IMG/VR virus record: IMGVR_UViG_3300034284_003267
Location: 1 to 38,326 of that record
Strand: one strand, 5' to 3'
Origin: a virus
DNA: 38,326 bases
Shown here piece after piece: positions 6,311 through 13,047 of the stretch. The position numbers and the translations under genes were made by a program. The notes under the pieces were generated by a model, which was not told where the DNA came from, made no database searches, and saw only the letters and a list, made by a program, of their open reading frames with translations. Positions within the stretch are counted from its first letter, which is position 1; each line of letters starts with the position of its first letter.

Positions 6311-6606
6311 CCGGCGAGGAACTGCGCGACCGGGGCATCCTGCAAGTGGATGCCAACACGCCGGAGGATTGGAAGGCGACTGCGGATCAAGTCATTCAAT
6401 GGCTCGCACGGAACGGGGCGGAATTCACGGCGGAAGATGTCCGCCCGTGGGTTCCGGAGCCGCCGCACCCAAACGCCATGGGCGCGAGGTTTGCGGCAGC
6501 GGTGAAGGCAGGAGTGATTCGTCACCTCTGCTACCGGAAGGCGAAGCGGGCGCAGGCCCATGCCCGGGTGCTGGCGGTTTATAGGGGGGGTGGACATGCA
6601 AATTGA
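6307..6606 (+). CDS. Phage winged-helix-like protein, 99 aa
   Basis: Begins in an ATGA overlap with the exonuclease gene. The segment FTAEDVRPWVPEPPHPNAMGARFAAAVKAGVIRHLCYRKAKRAQAHARVLAVYRG follows a pattern I know from small phage proteins in replication regions (HPNA-x-GA-x-F-x-A-x-x-AG-x-I, then HAR); it looks like a winged helix with a basic wing. Function is not established. The neighbours, recombination upstream and replication downstream, suggest DNA metabolism. The last bases contain the purine-rich ribosome site for the next gene, which overlaps it by 11 nt. Confidence 0.7.
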   Translation: MTGEELRDRGILQVDANTPEDWKATADQVIQWLARNGAEFTAEDVRPWVPEPPHPNAMGARFAAAVKAGVIRHLCYRKAKRAQAHARVLAVYRGGGHAN

Positions 6607-6805
6607 ATTCAATTTCTCCCCAGTGTGTCCGGTGCGCGTGGTCAAAAACACTTGGTCCGATCTCTGGCATGTCATGCGTGGTCACTATGTGTGGCCGGAA
6701 GACACGGAGCAGAAATGTTTCGAGTCCATCGAGGAGGCTGTGGCCTTTGCAAAAAAGCATGGGGCAACCCCGCAAGTCGGGAGGGAGGCGTTCCATGGCC
6801 GGTGA
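6596..6805 (+). CDS. Small unknown protein, 69 aa
   Basis: Preceded by AGGGGGGG 5 nt from the ATG. The product has a strand-rich N-terminal half (IEFNFSPVCPVRVVKN) and a helix SIEEAVAFAKKHG, consistent with a compact alpha/beta domain. I recognise no family. It overlaps the upstream gene by 11 nt and the replication-initiator-like gene by 11 nt, so it is part of the same tightly packed operon. Confidence 0.6.
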   Translation: MQIEFNFSPVCPVRVVKNTWSDLWHVMRGHYVWPEDTEQKCFESIEEAVAFAKKHGATPQVGREAFHGR

Positions 6806-7469
6806 CTGGATCAAGGTGGAACATGCCACGCCCGACAAGCCGGAAGTTTACACCATGGCGACGATCTTGGGCATAGACCCGGACGCCGTGGTGGGCAAGC
6901 TCGTCCGATTTTGGGCTTGGTGCGACCAGCAGTCTATTTCCGGTAACGCTCTCACCGTTACAGATTCCGTTCTCGACCGTATCACCCACCAGCCGGGTTT
7001 CTCCGATGCGCTCCGCAAAGTTGCCTGGCTTGAAGTCCGCTCCGGCTCGCTTCAAGTCCCGCACTTTGATCGGCACAACGGCCAAACCTCCAAGGCCCGT
7101 GCGGTTTGCAACAGGCGAGTCGCGGAACATCGTAACAAATGTAACGCACCGAGCGTTACAAATGTAACGCCGCAAGCGTTAGAAAAACCGTTACCAGAGA
7201 AGAGAAGAGAAGAGAAGAGTAATACTACTTCTTCTAACGAAGAAGTAGGCGCTGATCGCAAAAAATCCTACCTGCTGGATGAGGAGTTTTGGGCGGAGAT
7301 GCGGCGGCACTATCCCAACATCGAGGTCGAGGCCGAGTCGCGAAAAATGGATGCGTGGCTCCTCGCCCGCCCGGGCCGCAAGAAGACCCGGCAGTTTGTA
7401 ATCAACTGGCTGAACAAGGTGGAACCGGCGCTTGCGCCTGCGAAGGTGGAGGAGGTGGAGACATGGTAG
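6795..7469 (+). CDS. Replication-initiator-like protein, 224 aa
   Basis: Residues 1-110 (AGDWIKVEHATPDKPEVYTMATILGIDPDAVVGKLVRFWAW cut in two halves, then LEVRSGSLQVPHFDRHNG) resemble the N-terminal winged-helix domain of phage replisome organisers. A polar linker (about 112-155) is followed by a helical C-terminal part with WLLARPGRKK and FVINWLNKVE. ATG 6795 was chosen for the GGGAGG 10 nt upstream; an upstream frame extension overlaps two other genes. The next gene is a DnaC-like loader, which fits a lambda O/P-type pair recruiting host helicase. The linker DNA carries iteron-like repeats (7131-7248), as lambda O does. Family assignment rests on domain plan and context. Confidence 0.65.
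   Translation: MAGDWIKVEHATPDKPEVYTMATILGIDPDAVVGKLVRFWAWCDQQSISGNALTVTDSVLDRITHQPGFSDALRKVAWLEVRSGSLQVPHFDRHNGQTSKARAVCNRRVAEHRNKCNAPSVTNVTPQALEKPLPEKRREEKSNTTSSNEEVGADRKKSYLLDEEFWAEMRRHYPNIEVEAESRKMDAWLLARPGRKKTRQFVINWLNKVEPALAPAKVEEVETW
7131..7248. other. Candidate replication origin inside the initiator gene
   Basis: The 13-mer ACAAATGTAACGC occurs at 7135-7147 and 7158-7170, spaced 23 bp or about two helical turns. The second lies in a perfect dyad GCGTTAC-AAAT-GTAACGC (7153-7170). Partial copies follow (GCGTTAG 7176, CCGTTACC 7188). Next come a GAGAA purine repeat (about 7197-7219) and a 9-bp-stem hairpin CTACTTCTT/AAGAAGTAG (7225-7233/7240-7248). Iterons, then an easily unwound asymmetric tract, within the linker of the initiator gene match the plan of the lambda origin. 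Function is inferred. Confidence 0.55.
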
Positions 7470-8158
7470 CCACGGTGCAAGCGTGTGCGACTGAGTTGTG
7501 CTTCAACTCGGTGCCGGTGCCAACGGGGGATTTTGTGCGCTTCTTCCCAGGAGTAAAAATCCTCTGCGATGAGTGCGACCTCAAGCGGGTCGAGAGGCTC
7601 CAGCAGGAACAGGCTGCGGAGGAGCAGGAGAGGCGGCAGGAGGCGTTCAATGCCCTCTGCCCTCCACTCTACCGCGAAAGCGACCCCGAACGCATCCCAG
7701 CGGCGTTTCTGCGCGAATGCGAGGCATGGGAGTATTCCGCGCAAGGTCTCGGCTTTGTCGGTCCTGCGGGGACGTGCAAGACGCGGGCGGCGTGGATGCT
7801 GCTCAAGCGCCTGCATTTTGAGGGGATGCGTGTCTTTGGGATCACGGCGACGGGCTTCGCGAAAGCCTGCGCGGATCAATTCCATGACAACCCGCAGGCC
7901 AAGGCGCTGGCGGAGGACACGCTGGAGCGTTGCCGCCGCACGAAGGTGCTGCTGCTCGATGACCTCGGGAAGGCGAAGATGACCGAGAGGTCAGAACTGG
8001 AACTCTTCGATCTGCTGGAGCATCGGTCTTCCCATGCTCTCCCCATCTTCTGGACGGCGAATGCCGAAAAGGGGGCGCTCAAACAAATGCTCTCGCCCGA
8101 CAGGGGCGAGCCGATCCTCCGGCGGTTATCGGAGTTTACGAAAATTATTAAGACATAA
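7463..8158 (+). CDS. DnaC-like helicase loader ATPase, 231 aa
   Basis: AAA+ ATPase expected to load the host replicative helicase at the phage origin. Walker A is GPAGTCKT (100-107), Walker B VLLLDDLGK (162-170), sensor-1 Asn is in WTANAE (N200), and an arginine in ILRRLSEF (R220/R221) could be the finger. An N-terminal Cys pair plus CDEC (C8, C13, C35, C38) could bind zinc. The ATG at 7463 overlaps the end of the initiator-like gene by 7 nt, with GGAGGTGGAG directly upstream. After its stop a 53-nt gap carries the dispersed element, so this is probably the end of one transcription unit. Confidence 0.85.
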   Translation: MVATVQACATELCFNSVPVPTGDFVRFFPGVKILCDECDLKRVERLQQEQAAEEQERRQEAFNALCPPLYRESDPERIPAAFLRECEAWEYSAQGLGFVGPAGTCKTRAAWMLLKRLHFEGMRVFGITATGFAKACADQFHDNPQAKALAEDTLERCRRTKVLLLDDLGKAKMTERSELELFDLLEHRSSHALPIFWTANAEKGALKQMLSPDRGEPILRRLSEFTKIIKT

Positions 8159-8166
8159 AAACCAAA

Positions 8167-8180
8167 GTTTGACTGATACC
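8167..8180 (+). repeat. Dispersed element before 8212 gene
   Basis: GTTTGACTGATACC, one T shorter than the consensus, lies 31 nt upstream of the ATG at 8212. The remaining leader is A/C-rich with no Shine-Dalgarno sequence. Confidence 0.6.
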
Positions 8181-8211
8181 AACCTCCCAAACAACAACAA
8201 CCAAACAACAC

Positions 8212-8688
8212 ATGACTACACACGAACTCGCAGACAAACAGAACCGCTATGTGACCGCCGAAGGCAAATACATCGCGAAAGTAAAGCAACCAGGCAACGG
8301 GTGGCTGGGCACGACGAAGACCGGCACGGATTTCATCCGCGTCCCGCTCCTCATCGATGACCCGGAGAGCGACCAGCACGGACGGGAGATCGTCTGGCAG
8401 GGGTGGCTCTCGGAGAAGGCAATCAAGCGGACCTGTGACACGCTCGACGCTGCATTTGGACGGGAGTGGGACATCAAATCGCTGGACGCTGGCAAGTCGC
8501 CGTTTCTCGGCCAGAAGTGCCGGATCACGGTGGAGGCAGAGGAATACAACGGGGAAATGCGCCACAAGATCAAGTGGCTCAACCCGCTGGAGTCCAAGCC
8601 ACGGGAAACCGAACCGCTCTCCACGGATCGCCTCGCCACGCTCAACGACCGCCTCCAGGCCGCAAGGAATGAAGAAGAAACATTCTAA
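8212..8688 (+). CDS. Putative ssDNA-binding/DUF669-like protein, 158 aa
   Basis: Contains a beta-rich core: GKYIAKVKQPGNGWLGTTKTG, FIRVPLLIDDPES, IVWQGWLSEKA, then a helix AIKRTCDTLDAAFG and strands KCRITVEAEEYNG and HKIKWLNPL. This looks like an OB-fold phage ssDNA-binding protein of the DUF669 kind, which suits its place between helicase loader and resolvase. No diagnostic residue proves it. The C-terminus is acidic (NEEETF), as in many ssDNA-binding proteins. No Shine-Dalgarno sequence; the leader is A/C-rich and carries the dispersed element. Confidence 0.55.
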   Translation: MTTHELADKQNRYVTAEGKYIAKVKQPGNGWLGTTKTGTDFIRVPLLIDDPESDQHGREIVWQGWLSEKAIKRTCDTLDAAFGREWDIKSLDAGKSPFLGQKCRITVEAEEYNGEMRHKIKWLNPLESKPRETEPLSTDRLATLNDRLQAARNEEETF

Positions 8689-8863
8689 CCGAGGGAAGGT
8701 CGCCCAAGGGGCCGCAGGGACTCAAACCTGCGGCTCCGACCGGCTCGATGCGTGGTGGAGGCTGCTTTCACAACAGGTGGGGGATGCGTCGAGGCGCTTC
8801 TGGGCGGCCACACCGGAGCGTCGGGAGATCGAGGCCAAACGCAAAAAGGATTTTGTTATATGA
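8669..8863 (+). CDS. Small basic protein, 64 aa
   Basis: Overlaps the preceding gene by 20 nt and the next start in an ATGA (8860-8863). The N-terminus is Lys/Arg-rich; the rest (DAWWRLLSQQVGDASRRFWAATPERREIEAKRKKDF) is a tryptophan-rich amphipathic helix. Possibly nucleic-acid or membrane interacting. I recognise no family. Only a weak AAGG precedes the ATG, so translation probably depends on coupling. Confidence 0.5.
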   Translation: MKKKHSNRGKVAQGAAGTQTCGSDRLDAWWRLLSQQVGDASRRFWAATPERREIEAKRKKDFVI

Positions 8864-9168
8864 AATTGACCACAGAGAACACAAAGGACACGGAGAGGGC
8901 TACACCGGAGACGGATGCGCTTGAGCAGAAGCAATCAAGCGAAGGATGCCCACAATGGAACGACATGATGAGGTGGGTTAGAGAACACGCATCTTTAGCT
9001 CGCAAGTTAGAGCGCGAGCGCGACGAGGCGCGAGAGCAAAACGCAAAGCTTCGTAACATTGCAAAGAGGGCGATTGAAGCAATCCCTCATACAGAAGGAT
9101 ACGGAGAGTTTTCGTATGCAGCGGCAATCCTCCGCGCTGAACTCAAGCAACTCAAGGAGGAAAAATGA
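8860..9168 (+). CDS. Coiled-coil small protein, 102 aa (copy A)
   Basis: Starts in an ATGA overlap. After a polar N-terminus with TPETDAL comes a charged coiled coil ARKLERERDEAREQNAKLR, then RAELKQLKEEK. The gene at 9872 shares TPETDAL, KLERERDEA-x-x-QNAKLR and L-x-x-EL-x-QLK. At DNA level 9004-9059 and 9950-10005 differ at 7 of 56 bases, so the two are duplicates. Such proteins are common between replication and packaging genes of phages and have no settled function. Its first codons contain a CACAGAGAACACAAAGGACA stretch resembling repeats seen in bacterial genomes. Confidence 0.65.
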   Translation: MKLTTENTKDTERATPETDALEQKQSSEGCPQWNDMMRWVREHASLARKLERERDEAREQNAKLRNIAKRAIEAIPHTEGYGEFSYAAAILRAELKQLKEEK

Positions 9169-9326
9169 TCGAGGCAATTATTACTTTTGTCGTCGTCATG
9201 GCAATTATGTCCCCTATCTCTTGTGCTTTCTACAACAGGGTCTTAGAGCAAGAGCGGAACGAGGAACTGCGACGGCAGGTAGATGAAATAAAAGAACTCT
9301 TGAAAAAGCGGGAGGGCGGGAAATGA
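9165..9326 (+). CDS. Tiny membrane-anchored coiled peptide, 53 aa
   Basis: Start lies in an ATGA overlap behind AAGGAGG. An N-terminal span AIITFVVVMAIMSPISCAF is followed by a charged helix LEQERNEELRRQVDEIKELLKKR ending EGGK. The tail codons GAGGGCGGGAAATGA are also the ribosome site and start of the next gene. Same plan (one span, short charged tail) as the genes at 9323 and 9696, but without their EAVKRGFA motif. Confidence 0.6.
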   Translation: MIEAIITFVVVMAIMSPISCAFYNRVLEQERNEELRRQVDEIKELLKKREGGK

Positions 9327-9505
9327 GCAAACTTGAAATCGAATGGATTATGATCCTATCCGCTATTTGTTTGCTAATCTCATCTTTTGGGGCTGCTTGG
9401 CAACGCGATGAATTGAAGGCGGAAGCGGTCAAGCGAGGCTTCGCGCAGTGGGTCGTCGATACTAGTGGCGATACGACTTTTCAGTGGAAGGAGGGCGGGA
9501 AATGA
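9323..9505 (+). CDS. Small membrane protein with EAVKRGFA motif, 60 aa (copy A)
   Basis: One span (WIMILSAICLLISSFGAAW), then ELKAEAVKRGFAQWVVDTSGDTTFQWKEGGK split by a short turn. Small phage membrane proteins with an (E)A-I/V-K-x-G-x-A-x-W tail are frequent in environmental phages; function unknown. The gene at 9696 is a clear paralogue with the same tail. It begins and ends with the identical GGAGGGCGGGAAATGA junction, so its expression is coupled to both neighbours. Confidence 0.65.
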   Translation: MSKLEIEWIMILSAICLLISSFGAAWQRDELKAEAVKRGFAQWVVDTSGDTTFQWKEGGK

Positions 9506-9699
9506 GCGTCCAACAAACATCAGAGAGCGCGGCGGAAGTAACTGGGAAAAAGCATTTTTGCACCAAAGTTAAAAAAGATTCCCTACGCTGGAAGCGAGTC
9601 AGCTTTGACAAGCTTATATTAGAGCAGGCGAGTTGCTGCCTAGAATGCGGGAAAGTGAGTTGGGAGGAAGTGCCAACTATCGAGGAGGGCGGGAAATGA
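9502..9699 (+). CDS. Cys-rich small protein, 65 aa
   Basis: A soluble peptide with four cysteines (one in HFCTKV, then CCLECGK), so a small metal-binding site is possible. It lies between the two EAVKRGFA paralogues and is joined to both by the GGAGGGCGGGAAATGA junction; its last residues EEGGK are dictated by that junction. I recognise no family. Confidence 0.55.
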   Translation: MSVQQTSESAAEVTGKKHFCTKVKKDSLRWKRVSFDKLILEQASCCLECGKVSWEEVPTIEEGGK

Positions 9700-9875
9700 A
9701 GGATTTTTTTATGGCGTTTGTGATGGTATTAACTCTTACGCTTTTATGGACTTGCGTCGCGAGCGTTTGGAAGAACAAGGAATTGAAAGTCGAGGCGGTC
9801 AAGAGAGGTTTTGCCGAATGGGCAGTTAGTGAAAATGGCAGCACGACATGGCAATGGAAGGAGGGCGGGAAATGA
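9696..9875 (+). CDS. Small membrane protein with EAVKRGFA motif, 59 aa (copy B)
   Basis: One span (FFMAFVMVLTLTLLWTCVASVW), then ELKVEAVKRGFAEWAVSENG and TTWQWKEGGK. The tail matches the 9323 gene closely while the span sequences differ, as expected of a duplicated gene whose anchor is free to drift. Start and end use the GGAGGGCGGGAAATGA junction. Confidence 0.65.
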   Translation: MKDFFMAFVMVLTLTLLWTCVASVWKNKELKVEAVKRGFAEWAVSENGSTTWQWKEGGK

Positions 9876-10120
9876 GCGAAACGCCTGAGACGGATGCGCT
9901 GGCATTAAGCGAGTCGCGCACAGATCATAATTGGAGGCAACTATGCCGCAAGCTGGAGCGCGAACGCGACGAGGCGCGGAAGCAAAACGCAAAGCTCCGT
10001 GACATGTTTGAGTCAGCCATTGGGAACGCTGAAGAACTGACAATGTATGGCCGCGACCTTTGCAGAGAGTTAAGGCAACTCAAAGGAGCAACCAACCATG
10101 CCGGTAACCTCAAAAAATGA
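9872..10120 (+). CDS. Coiled-coil small protein, 82 aa (copy B)
   Basis: Paralogue of the 8860 gene: TPETDAL near the N-terminus, a coiled coil CRKLERERDEARKQNAKLR and LCRELRQLKG near the end. It begins at the fourth copy of the GGAGGGCGGGAAATGA junction and ends in an ATGA overlap with the RusA-like gene. Function unknown. Confidence 0.65.
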   Translation: MSETPETDALALSESRTDHNWRQLCRKLERERDEARKQNAKLRDMFESAIGNAEELTMYGRDLCRELRQLKGATNHAGNLKK

Positions 10121-10536
10121 ACTGGACCTATGAACAACTTCGACAACTTGGCTACCGGCAAAATCCGGATGGCTCATTCTCTCACTCTGCAACTGCGGGG
10201 GTATCTCACGCCAAGCCTCAACCGGCTTCTCGGCCAGCATTGGTCGCTCCTGCAAAAAGAGAAGGTCCGCGCAAGGCTCGCACTACTCTCATCATTACGA
10301 GGCACGCTTGCTCGCTCCTCGATGCCGACAATTACGCAGGCGGTTGCAAGCCTCTCATCGATCAACTCCGCTACGCGAAGCTCATCGAAGACGACGACCC
10401 GGAAACGGTCGAAATCCTCTTCCGGCAAGTCAAAGTCAAAACCAAGAAAGAAGAAATGACCACGGTGGAAATCACCCAAGGAACGGGGGATTATAAAAGG
10501 GGGGACAACGATCTTGTCAAGACAAGTTTTGACTGA
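10117..10536 (+). CDS. RusA-like Holliday-junction resolvase, 139 aa
   Basis: The C-terminal half shows the RusA signature: LLDADNYAGGCKPLIDQLRYAKLIEDDDPETVE in two parts, with D69, D71, K78, D82 and the D92-D94 cluster as candidate metal ligands, followed by a basic strand FRQVKVKTKK. RusA enzymes cut four-way junctions during recombination or packaging of branched DNA; a place just before terminase is typical. Residues 1-50 form a basic, Pro/Ala-rich extension longer than in the classic enzyme. The start is in an ATGA overlap; the stop codon lies inside the dispersed element (10526-10540). Confidence 0.75.
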   Translation: MNWTYEQLRQLGYRQNPDGSFSHSATAGVSHAKPQPASRPALVAPAKREGPRKARTTLIITRHACSLLDADNYAGGCKPLIDQLRYAKLIEDDDPETVEILFRQVKVKTKKEEMTTVEITQGTGDYKRGDNDLVKTSFD

Positions 10537-10540
10537 TACC
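10526..10540 (+). repeat. Dispersed element before terminase
   Basis: GTTTTGACTGATACC, exact consensus. It contains the stop of the RusA-like gene and ends 9 nt before the ATG at 10550. No Shine-Dalgarno sequence is present. Confidence 0.75.
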
Positions 10541-10549
10541 ATCAACACT

Positions 10550-10915
10550 ATGAAACTGAACCCAAAACAAGAGGCGTTTTGCCAAGGTGTCGCCAGTGGT
10601 CTCTCGCTCACGCAAGCCTACATCCGCGCTGGCTACTCCGAAAAGGGAGCCGGACAAGGAGGTGAGCGCCTGTTGAAAAATGTTGAAATCAGTAAACGGG
10701 TCGAAGAACTCCGCGCCAAGAGTGAGGCGAAACTCAACTACAAACGCGAGACCTACCTGGAAACGCTGCGCGACCGCTTCATGGAAATGCCCCCGGAACT
10801 TCCCTCCACGGCGAAATACGGGGAAATGCTCGCGAAGGCGATGGGCTGGAACGAGCCGGAGAAGATCGAGGTGGCTGGGGCCATGGACATCAACATCCGC
10901 ATCGGTGGCCATTAA
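10550..10915 (+). CDS. terS: Terminase small subunit, 121 aa
   Basis: The N-terminus LNPKQEAFCQGVASGLSLTQAYIRAGYS is the helix-turn-helix DNA-recognition motif of the terminase_2 family, followed by a helical oligomerisation part (ERLLKNVEISKRVEELRAKSEA). It selects phage DNA for packaging with the large subunit that overlaps its end by 11 nt. I chose ATG 10550 because the family starts a few residues before the NPKQ motif; an upstream in-frame GTG would run into the RusA-like gene. The start lacks a Shine-Dalgarno sequence and follows the dispersed element by 9 nt. Confidence 0.9.
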   Translation: MKLNPKQEAFCQGVASGLSLTQAYIRAGYSEKGAGQGGERLLKNVEISKRVEELRAKSEAKLNYKRETYLETLRDRFMEMPPELPSTAKYGEMLAKAMGWNEPEKIEVAGAMDINIRIGGH

Positions 10916-12227
10916 CCTCGACATCATCCCGCGACCGCAACTCGCGAGCTACCTGCACCGCACGCAGCGCTGGTCGGTAATGGTGCTGCACCGCCGCGCC
11001 GGGAAATCCTTCGTGTGCATCCAAGACTTGATTGCCAAGGCGCTCTCGCACAAGCGCAGCGGGCCGCCGCTCCGCTACGCCTATGTGGCTCCGACCCGCG
11101 AGCAGGCGAAGGACATCGCGTGGAAATACCTGGTGCAATTCACCAGCCAAATCCCCGGGGTGGTGATCAACAAGGCGGATCTCGCGATCACCTTCCACAA
11201 CGAGGCGACGATCCGGCTTTACTCGGGCGAAGCCTACGAGCGCCTGCGCGGTATTTACCTCGATGGCGTGGTCATGGACGAGGCCGCGGATCTCGATCCG
11301 GCAGCGTGGGACAATGTCATTCGCCCAACGCTCACCGACTACCAAGGCTGGGCGACATGGGTCGGCACTCCCAAAGGGCGAAATATCTTCTGGCGAATGT
11401 GGAACCGGGCATGTGCGGACAATGAGTGGTTCACGCTCATGCTCAAAGCCAGCGAGAGCCACATCATTCCCGAGGAGGAGCTTGCCGATATTCGTCGGGG
11501 GACCACGGAGAATGCGTTCCAACAAGAATACGAATGCAGCTTCAACATCGGTCGCCCGGGAGCGATCTATGTTCGCAGCTTGGAAAAGGCCCGCTCCGAG
11601 AAGCGGATCACGAACGATGTGCTGTGGTTCAAGGAACTGCCGGTCTATACGTCGTGGGATGTGGGCGCTCCGCTCAACCAGAAGGTCTGGGTGTGGCAGA
11701 TGGTTGGCGACCGCATCAACTATCTGGAATCTCTCTCCGGGTCCGACGAGTGCAAGACGCCAGCGGACTGGGCGGCACGGCTCAAGGAGCGGCAATACGG
11801 CTATGGCGGGCATTTCATTCCCCACGATGCCGCCGCGGAAGTGGGCGGACTCTGGCAGGAGGCGCTCGGTCGCAGCGGGCTGATGGGCGTCATTCCCGTG
11901 CCTCGGCAGATTTCGGTTTGGGACGGGATCAACCTGGCCAACGATGCGTTCCCGCGCATCTCGATGAACGAGGCCGGGTGTGCCGATGGCATCGAGGCGC
12001 TCGACGCCTATCACTCCAAGGAGGAGCGCGATGGGGTGACCATCAAGGATGTGCCGGTCCACGATTGGTCATCTCACTTTGCTGATGCGTTCTCGCTCTC
12101 CCACCAAGCAATCAAGCGGGGGATGGTGATCGACCGCTCGGCGATCCCTCGCAAACCGGAGCGCCATGAACCCACCCGAGTGATGGCGGGATTCCGGGGT
12201 GGGGGATTCGGAAAGGTGAGACGGTGA
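10905..12227 (+). CDS. terL: Terminase large subunit, 440 aa
   Basis: Packaging motor. ATPase: Walker A LHRRAGKS (28-35), Walker B GVVMDEA (121-127) with catalytic E126, coupling motif GTPKG (154-158). Nuclease: D252 in TSWDVGAP, D308 in IPHDAAAE and D394 in FADAFS fit the RNase H-like acidic triad. I chose GTG 10905, which keeps the usual short lead before PQLASYLHRTQRW; longer frames run through the small-subunit gene. The overlap with the small subunit and the GTGA overlap with the next gene (12224-12227) indicate coupling. About 440 aa is within the usual range. Confidence 0.95.
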   Translation: MAINLDIIPRPQLASYLHRTQRWSVMVLHRRAGKSFVCIQDLIAKALSHKRSGPPLRYAYVAPTREQAKDIAWKYLVQFTSQIPGVVINKADLAITFHNEATIRLYSGEAYERLRGIYLDGVVMDEAADLDPAAWDNVIRPTLTDYQGWATWVGTPKGRNIFWRMWNRACADNEWFTLMLKASESHIIPEEELADIRRGTTENAFQQEYECSFNIGRPGAIYVRSLEKARSEKRITNDVLWFKELPVYTSWDVGAPLNQKVWVWQMVGDRINYLESLSGSDECKTPADWAARLKERQYGYGGHFIPHDAAAEVGGLWQEALGRSGLMGVIPVPRQISVWDGINLANDAFPRISMNEAGCADGIEALDAYHSKEERDGVTIKDVPVHDWSSHFADAFSLSHQAIKRGMVIDRSAIPRKPERHEPTRVMAGFRGGGFGKVRR

Positions 12228-12613
12228 AGCGCGAACTGGAACTGCAAATCCTCGACCTCTACCGGCGCTACCCGCAGCCGCGATCCTTCGCCGAGGAGGT
12301 GGAATTGACGGCATGGAATGGCGTGGTCATCAACACCGAAGACTTCTTCATGCTCGCTCGCCCGGTGGACATTCACGACCCCGAGGAACGCTGGCGCGAT
12401 GCCGCCCATGTATACCACCGGTTGTGTCATAACTGCTGGCTGATCACTATATATTGTGGTATCAGTCAAAATAACCCTTGCAATTTTGCCCCTTATCGGT
12501 TGCCTTACATCGCATGGAGTCGGCGAGATTGCCCGCTCCGGATTTACGAAACCAGCAAACTCCAAAAGCGATGCGACTTACTGACCCCATTGAAAATCCG
12601 ATCCTATCACTAA
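12224..12613 (+). CDS. Small protein after terminase with suspect C-terminus, 129 aa as read
   Basis: Begins at a GTG overlapping the terminase stop. Residues 1-65 (ELELQILDLYRRYPQPRSFAEEVELTAWNG, then FFMLARPVD and DPEERWRDAAHVYH) look like a genuine small phage protein. From about 12425 the reading passes into AT-rich DNA containing a dyad and a reverse copy of the dispersed element, and the residues become Cys/Trp/Tyr-rich and then overlap the next gene. I think the natural gene ended near 12.43 kb and its original tail was replaced or frameshifted. Function unknown. Confidence 0.5.
   Translation: MKRELELQILDLYRRYPQPRSFAEEVELTAWNGVVINTEDFFMLARPVDIHDPEERWRDAAHVYHRLCHNCWLITIYCGISQNNPCNFAPYRLPYIAWSRRDCPLRIYETSKLQKRCDLLTPLKIRSYH
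12434..12472. repeat. Reverse copy of dispersed element within imperfect dyad
   Basis: GGTATCAGTCAAAAT (12458-12472) is the exact reverse complement of the copy at 16190-16204. With TGGCTGATCAC upstream (from about 12437) it forms an imperfect hairpin around TATATATT. The block is AT-rich against GC-rich flanks. It could be a terminator-like or regulatory structure between terminase and the head genes. Confidence 0.5.
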
Positions 12614-13026
12614 CCACCGCGTGGTTTGGAGGCGGCAAGAAGGGGCCGAGCAAATCGGAGCAGCAGGCCGCACAGCAGCAACAACAGCAGATGCAACAAG
12701 CGGCTGCACAGCAAGCGGCATCCCAACAAGCCGCGCAGCAACAAGCCGCCGCGCAAGCCGCGCAGCAACAGGCCGCGCAGCAGCGCCAACTCGAAATCAT
12801 GGAGCAGCAGCGCAAGGACGCCATCTCGGCACAGAACGCGCAAATCGAGGAGATGAAGCGCCAAGCCGAACTCAACCGTCCCGCGCCCGCCGCGCAAGTG
12901 GTCCAAGGCGACACAGAAAACGACATCCGCAAGCAGGCCGCGCAGCGCCGGGGGATGCGTCGGTCGATCCTTGCCGGTGAAAGCAACCAGACTCCCATGA
13001 CAACCGGCTCATCAACTCTCGGCTGA
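12571..13026 (+). CDS. Gln/Ala-rich coiled-coil head protein, 151 aa
   Basis: After a short N-terminus with WFGGGKKGPSKSEQ comes a long Gln/Ala-rich helix (residues about 35-110) and a C-terminal part RKQAAQRRGMRRSIL ending TTGSSTLG. Small proteins with a coiled coil and an RRG...(L)LG tail sit next to the portal in many podoviruses; the role is unsettled (ejection or head assembly). Longer starts at 12478 (TTG) and 12514 (ATG) are possible, but their codons overlap the AT-rich scar region. A weak AAAAG precedes ATG 12571. The low-complexity DNA (CAGCAACAACAG) is prone to slippage. Confidence 0.65.
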   Translation: MRLTDPIENPILSLTTAWFGGGKKGPSKSEQQAAQQQQQQMQQAAAQQAASQQAAQQQAAAQAAQQQAAQQRQLEIMEQQRKDAISAQNAQIEEMKRQAELNRPAPAAQVVQGDTENDIRKQAAQRRGMRRSILAGESNQTPMTTGSSTLG

Positions 13027-13030
13027 CGAA

Positions 13031-13045
13031 GTTTTGACTGATACC
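13031..13045 (+). repeat. Dispersed element before portal
   Basis: GTTTTGACTGATACC, exact consensus, 4 nt after the preceding stop and 2 nt before the portal ATG. With this spacing it cannot serve as a promoter for the portal gene. Confidence 0.8.
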
Positions 13046-13047
13046 AA

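Noticed and set aside
10890-12062. 390-codon minus-strand frame opposite terminase
   Set aside because: Terminase on the plus strand shows all motor and nuclease motifs; the minus product has no recognisable motif.
12660-12790. CAG/CAA repeat as a non-coding microsatellite
   Set aside because: It is in frame and encodes the Gln/Ala helix of a head protein, as in related podovirus proteins.
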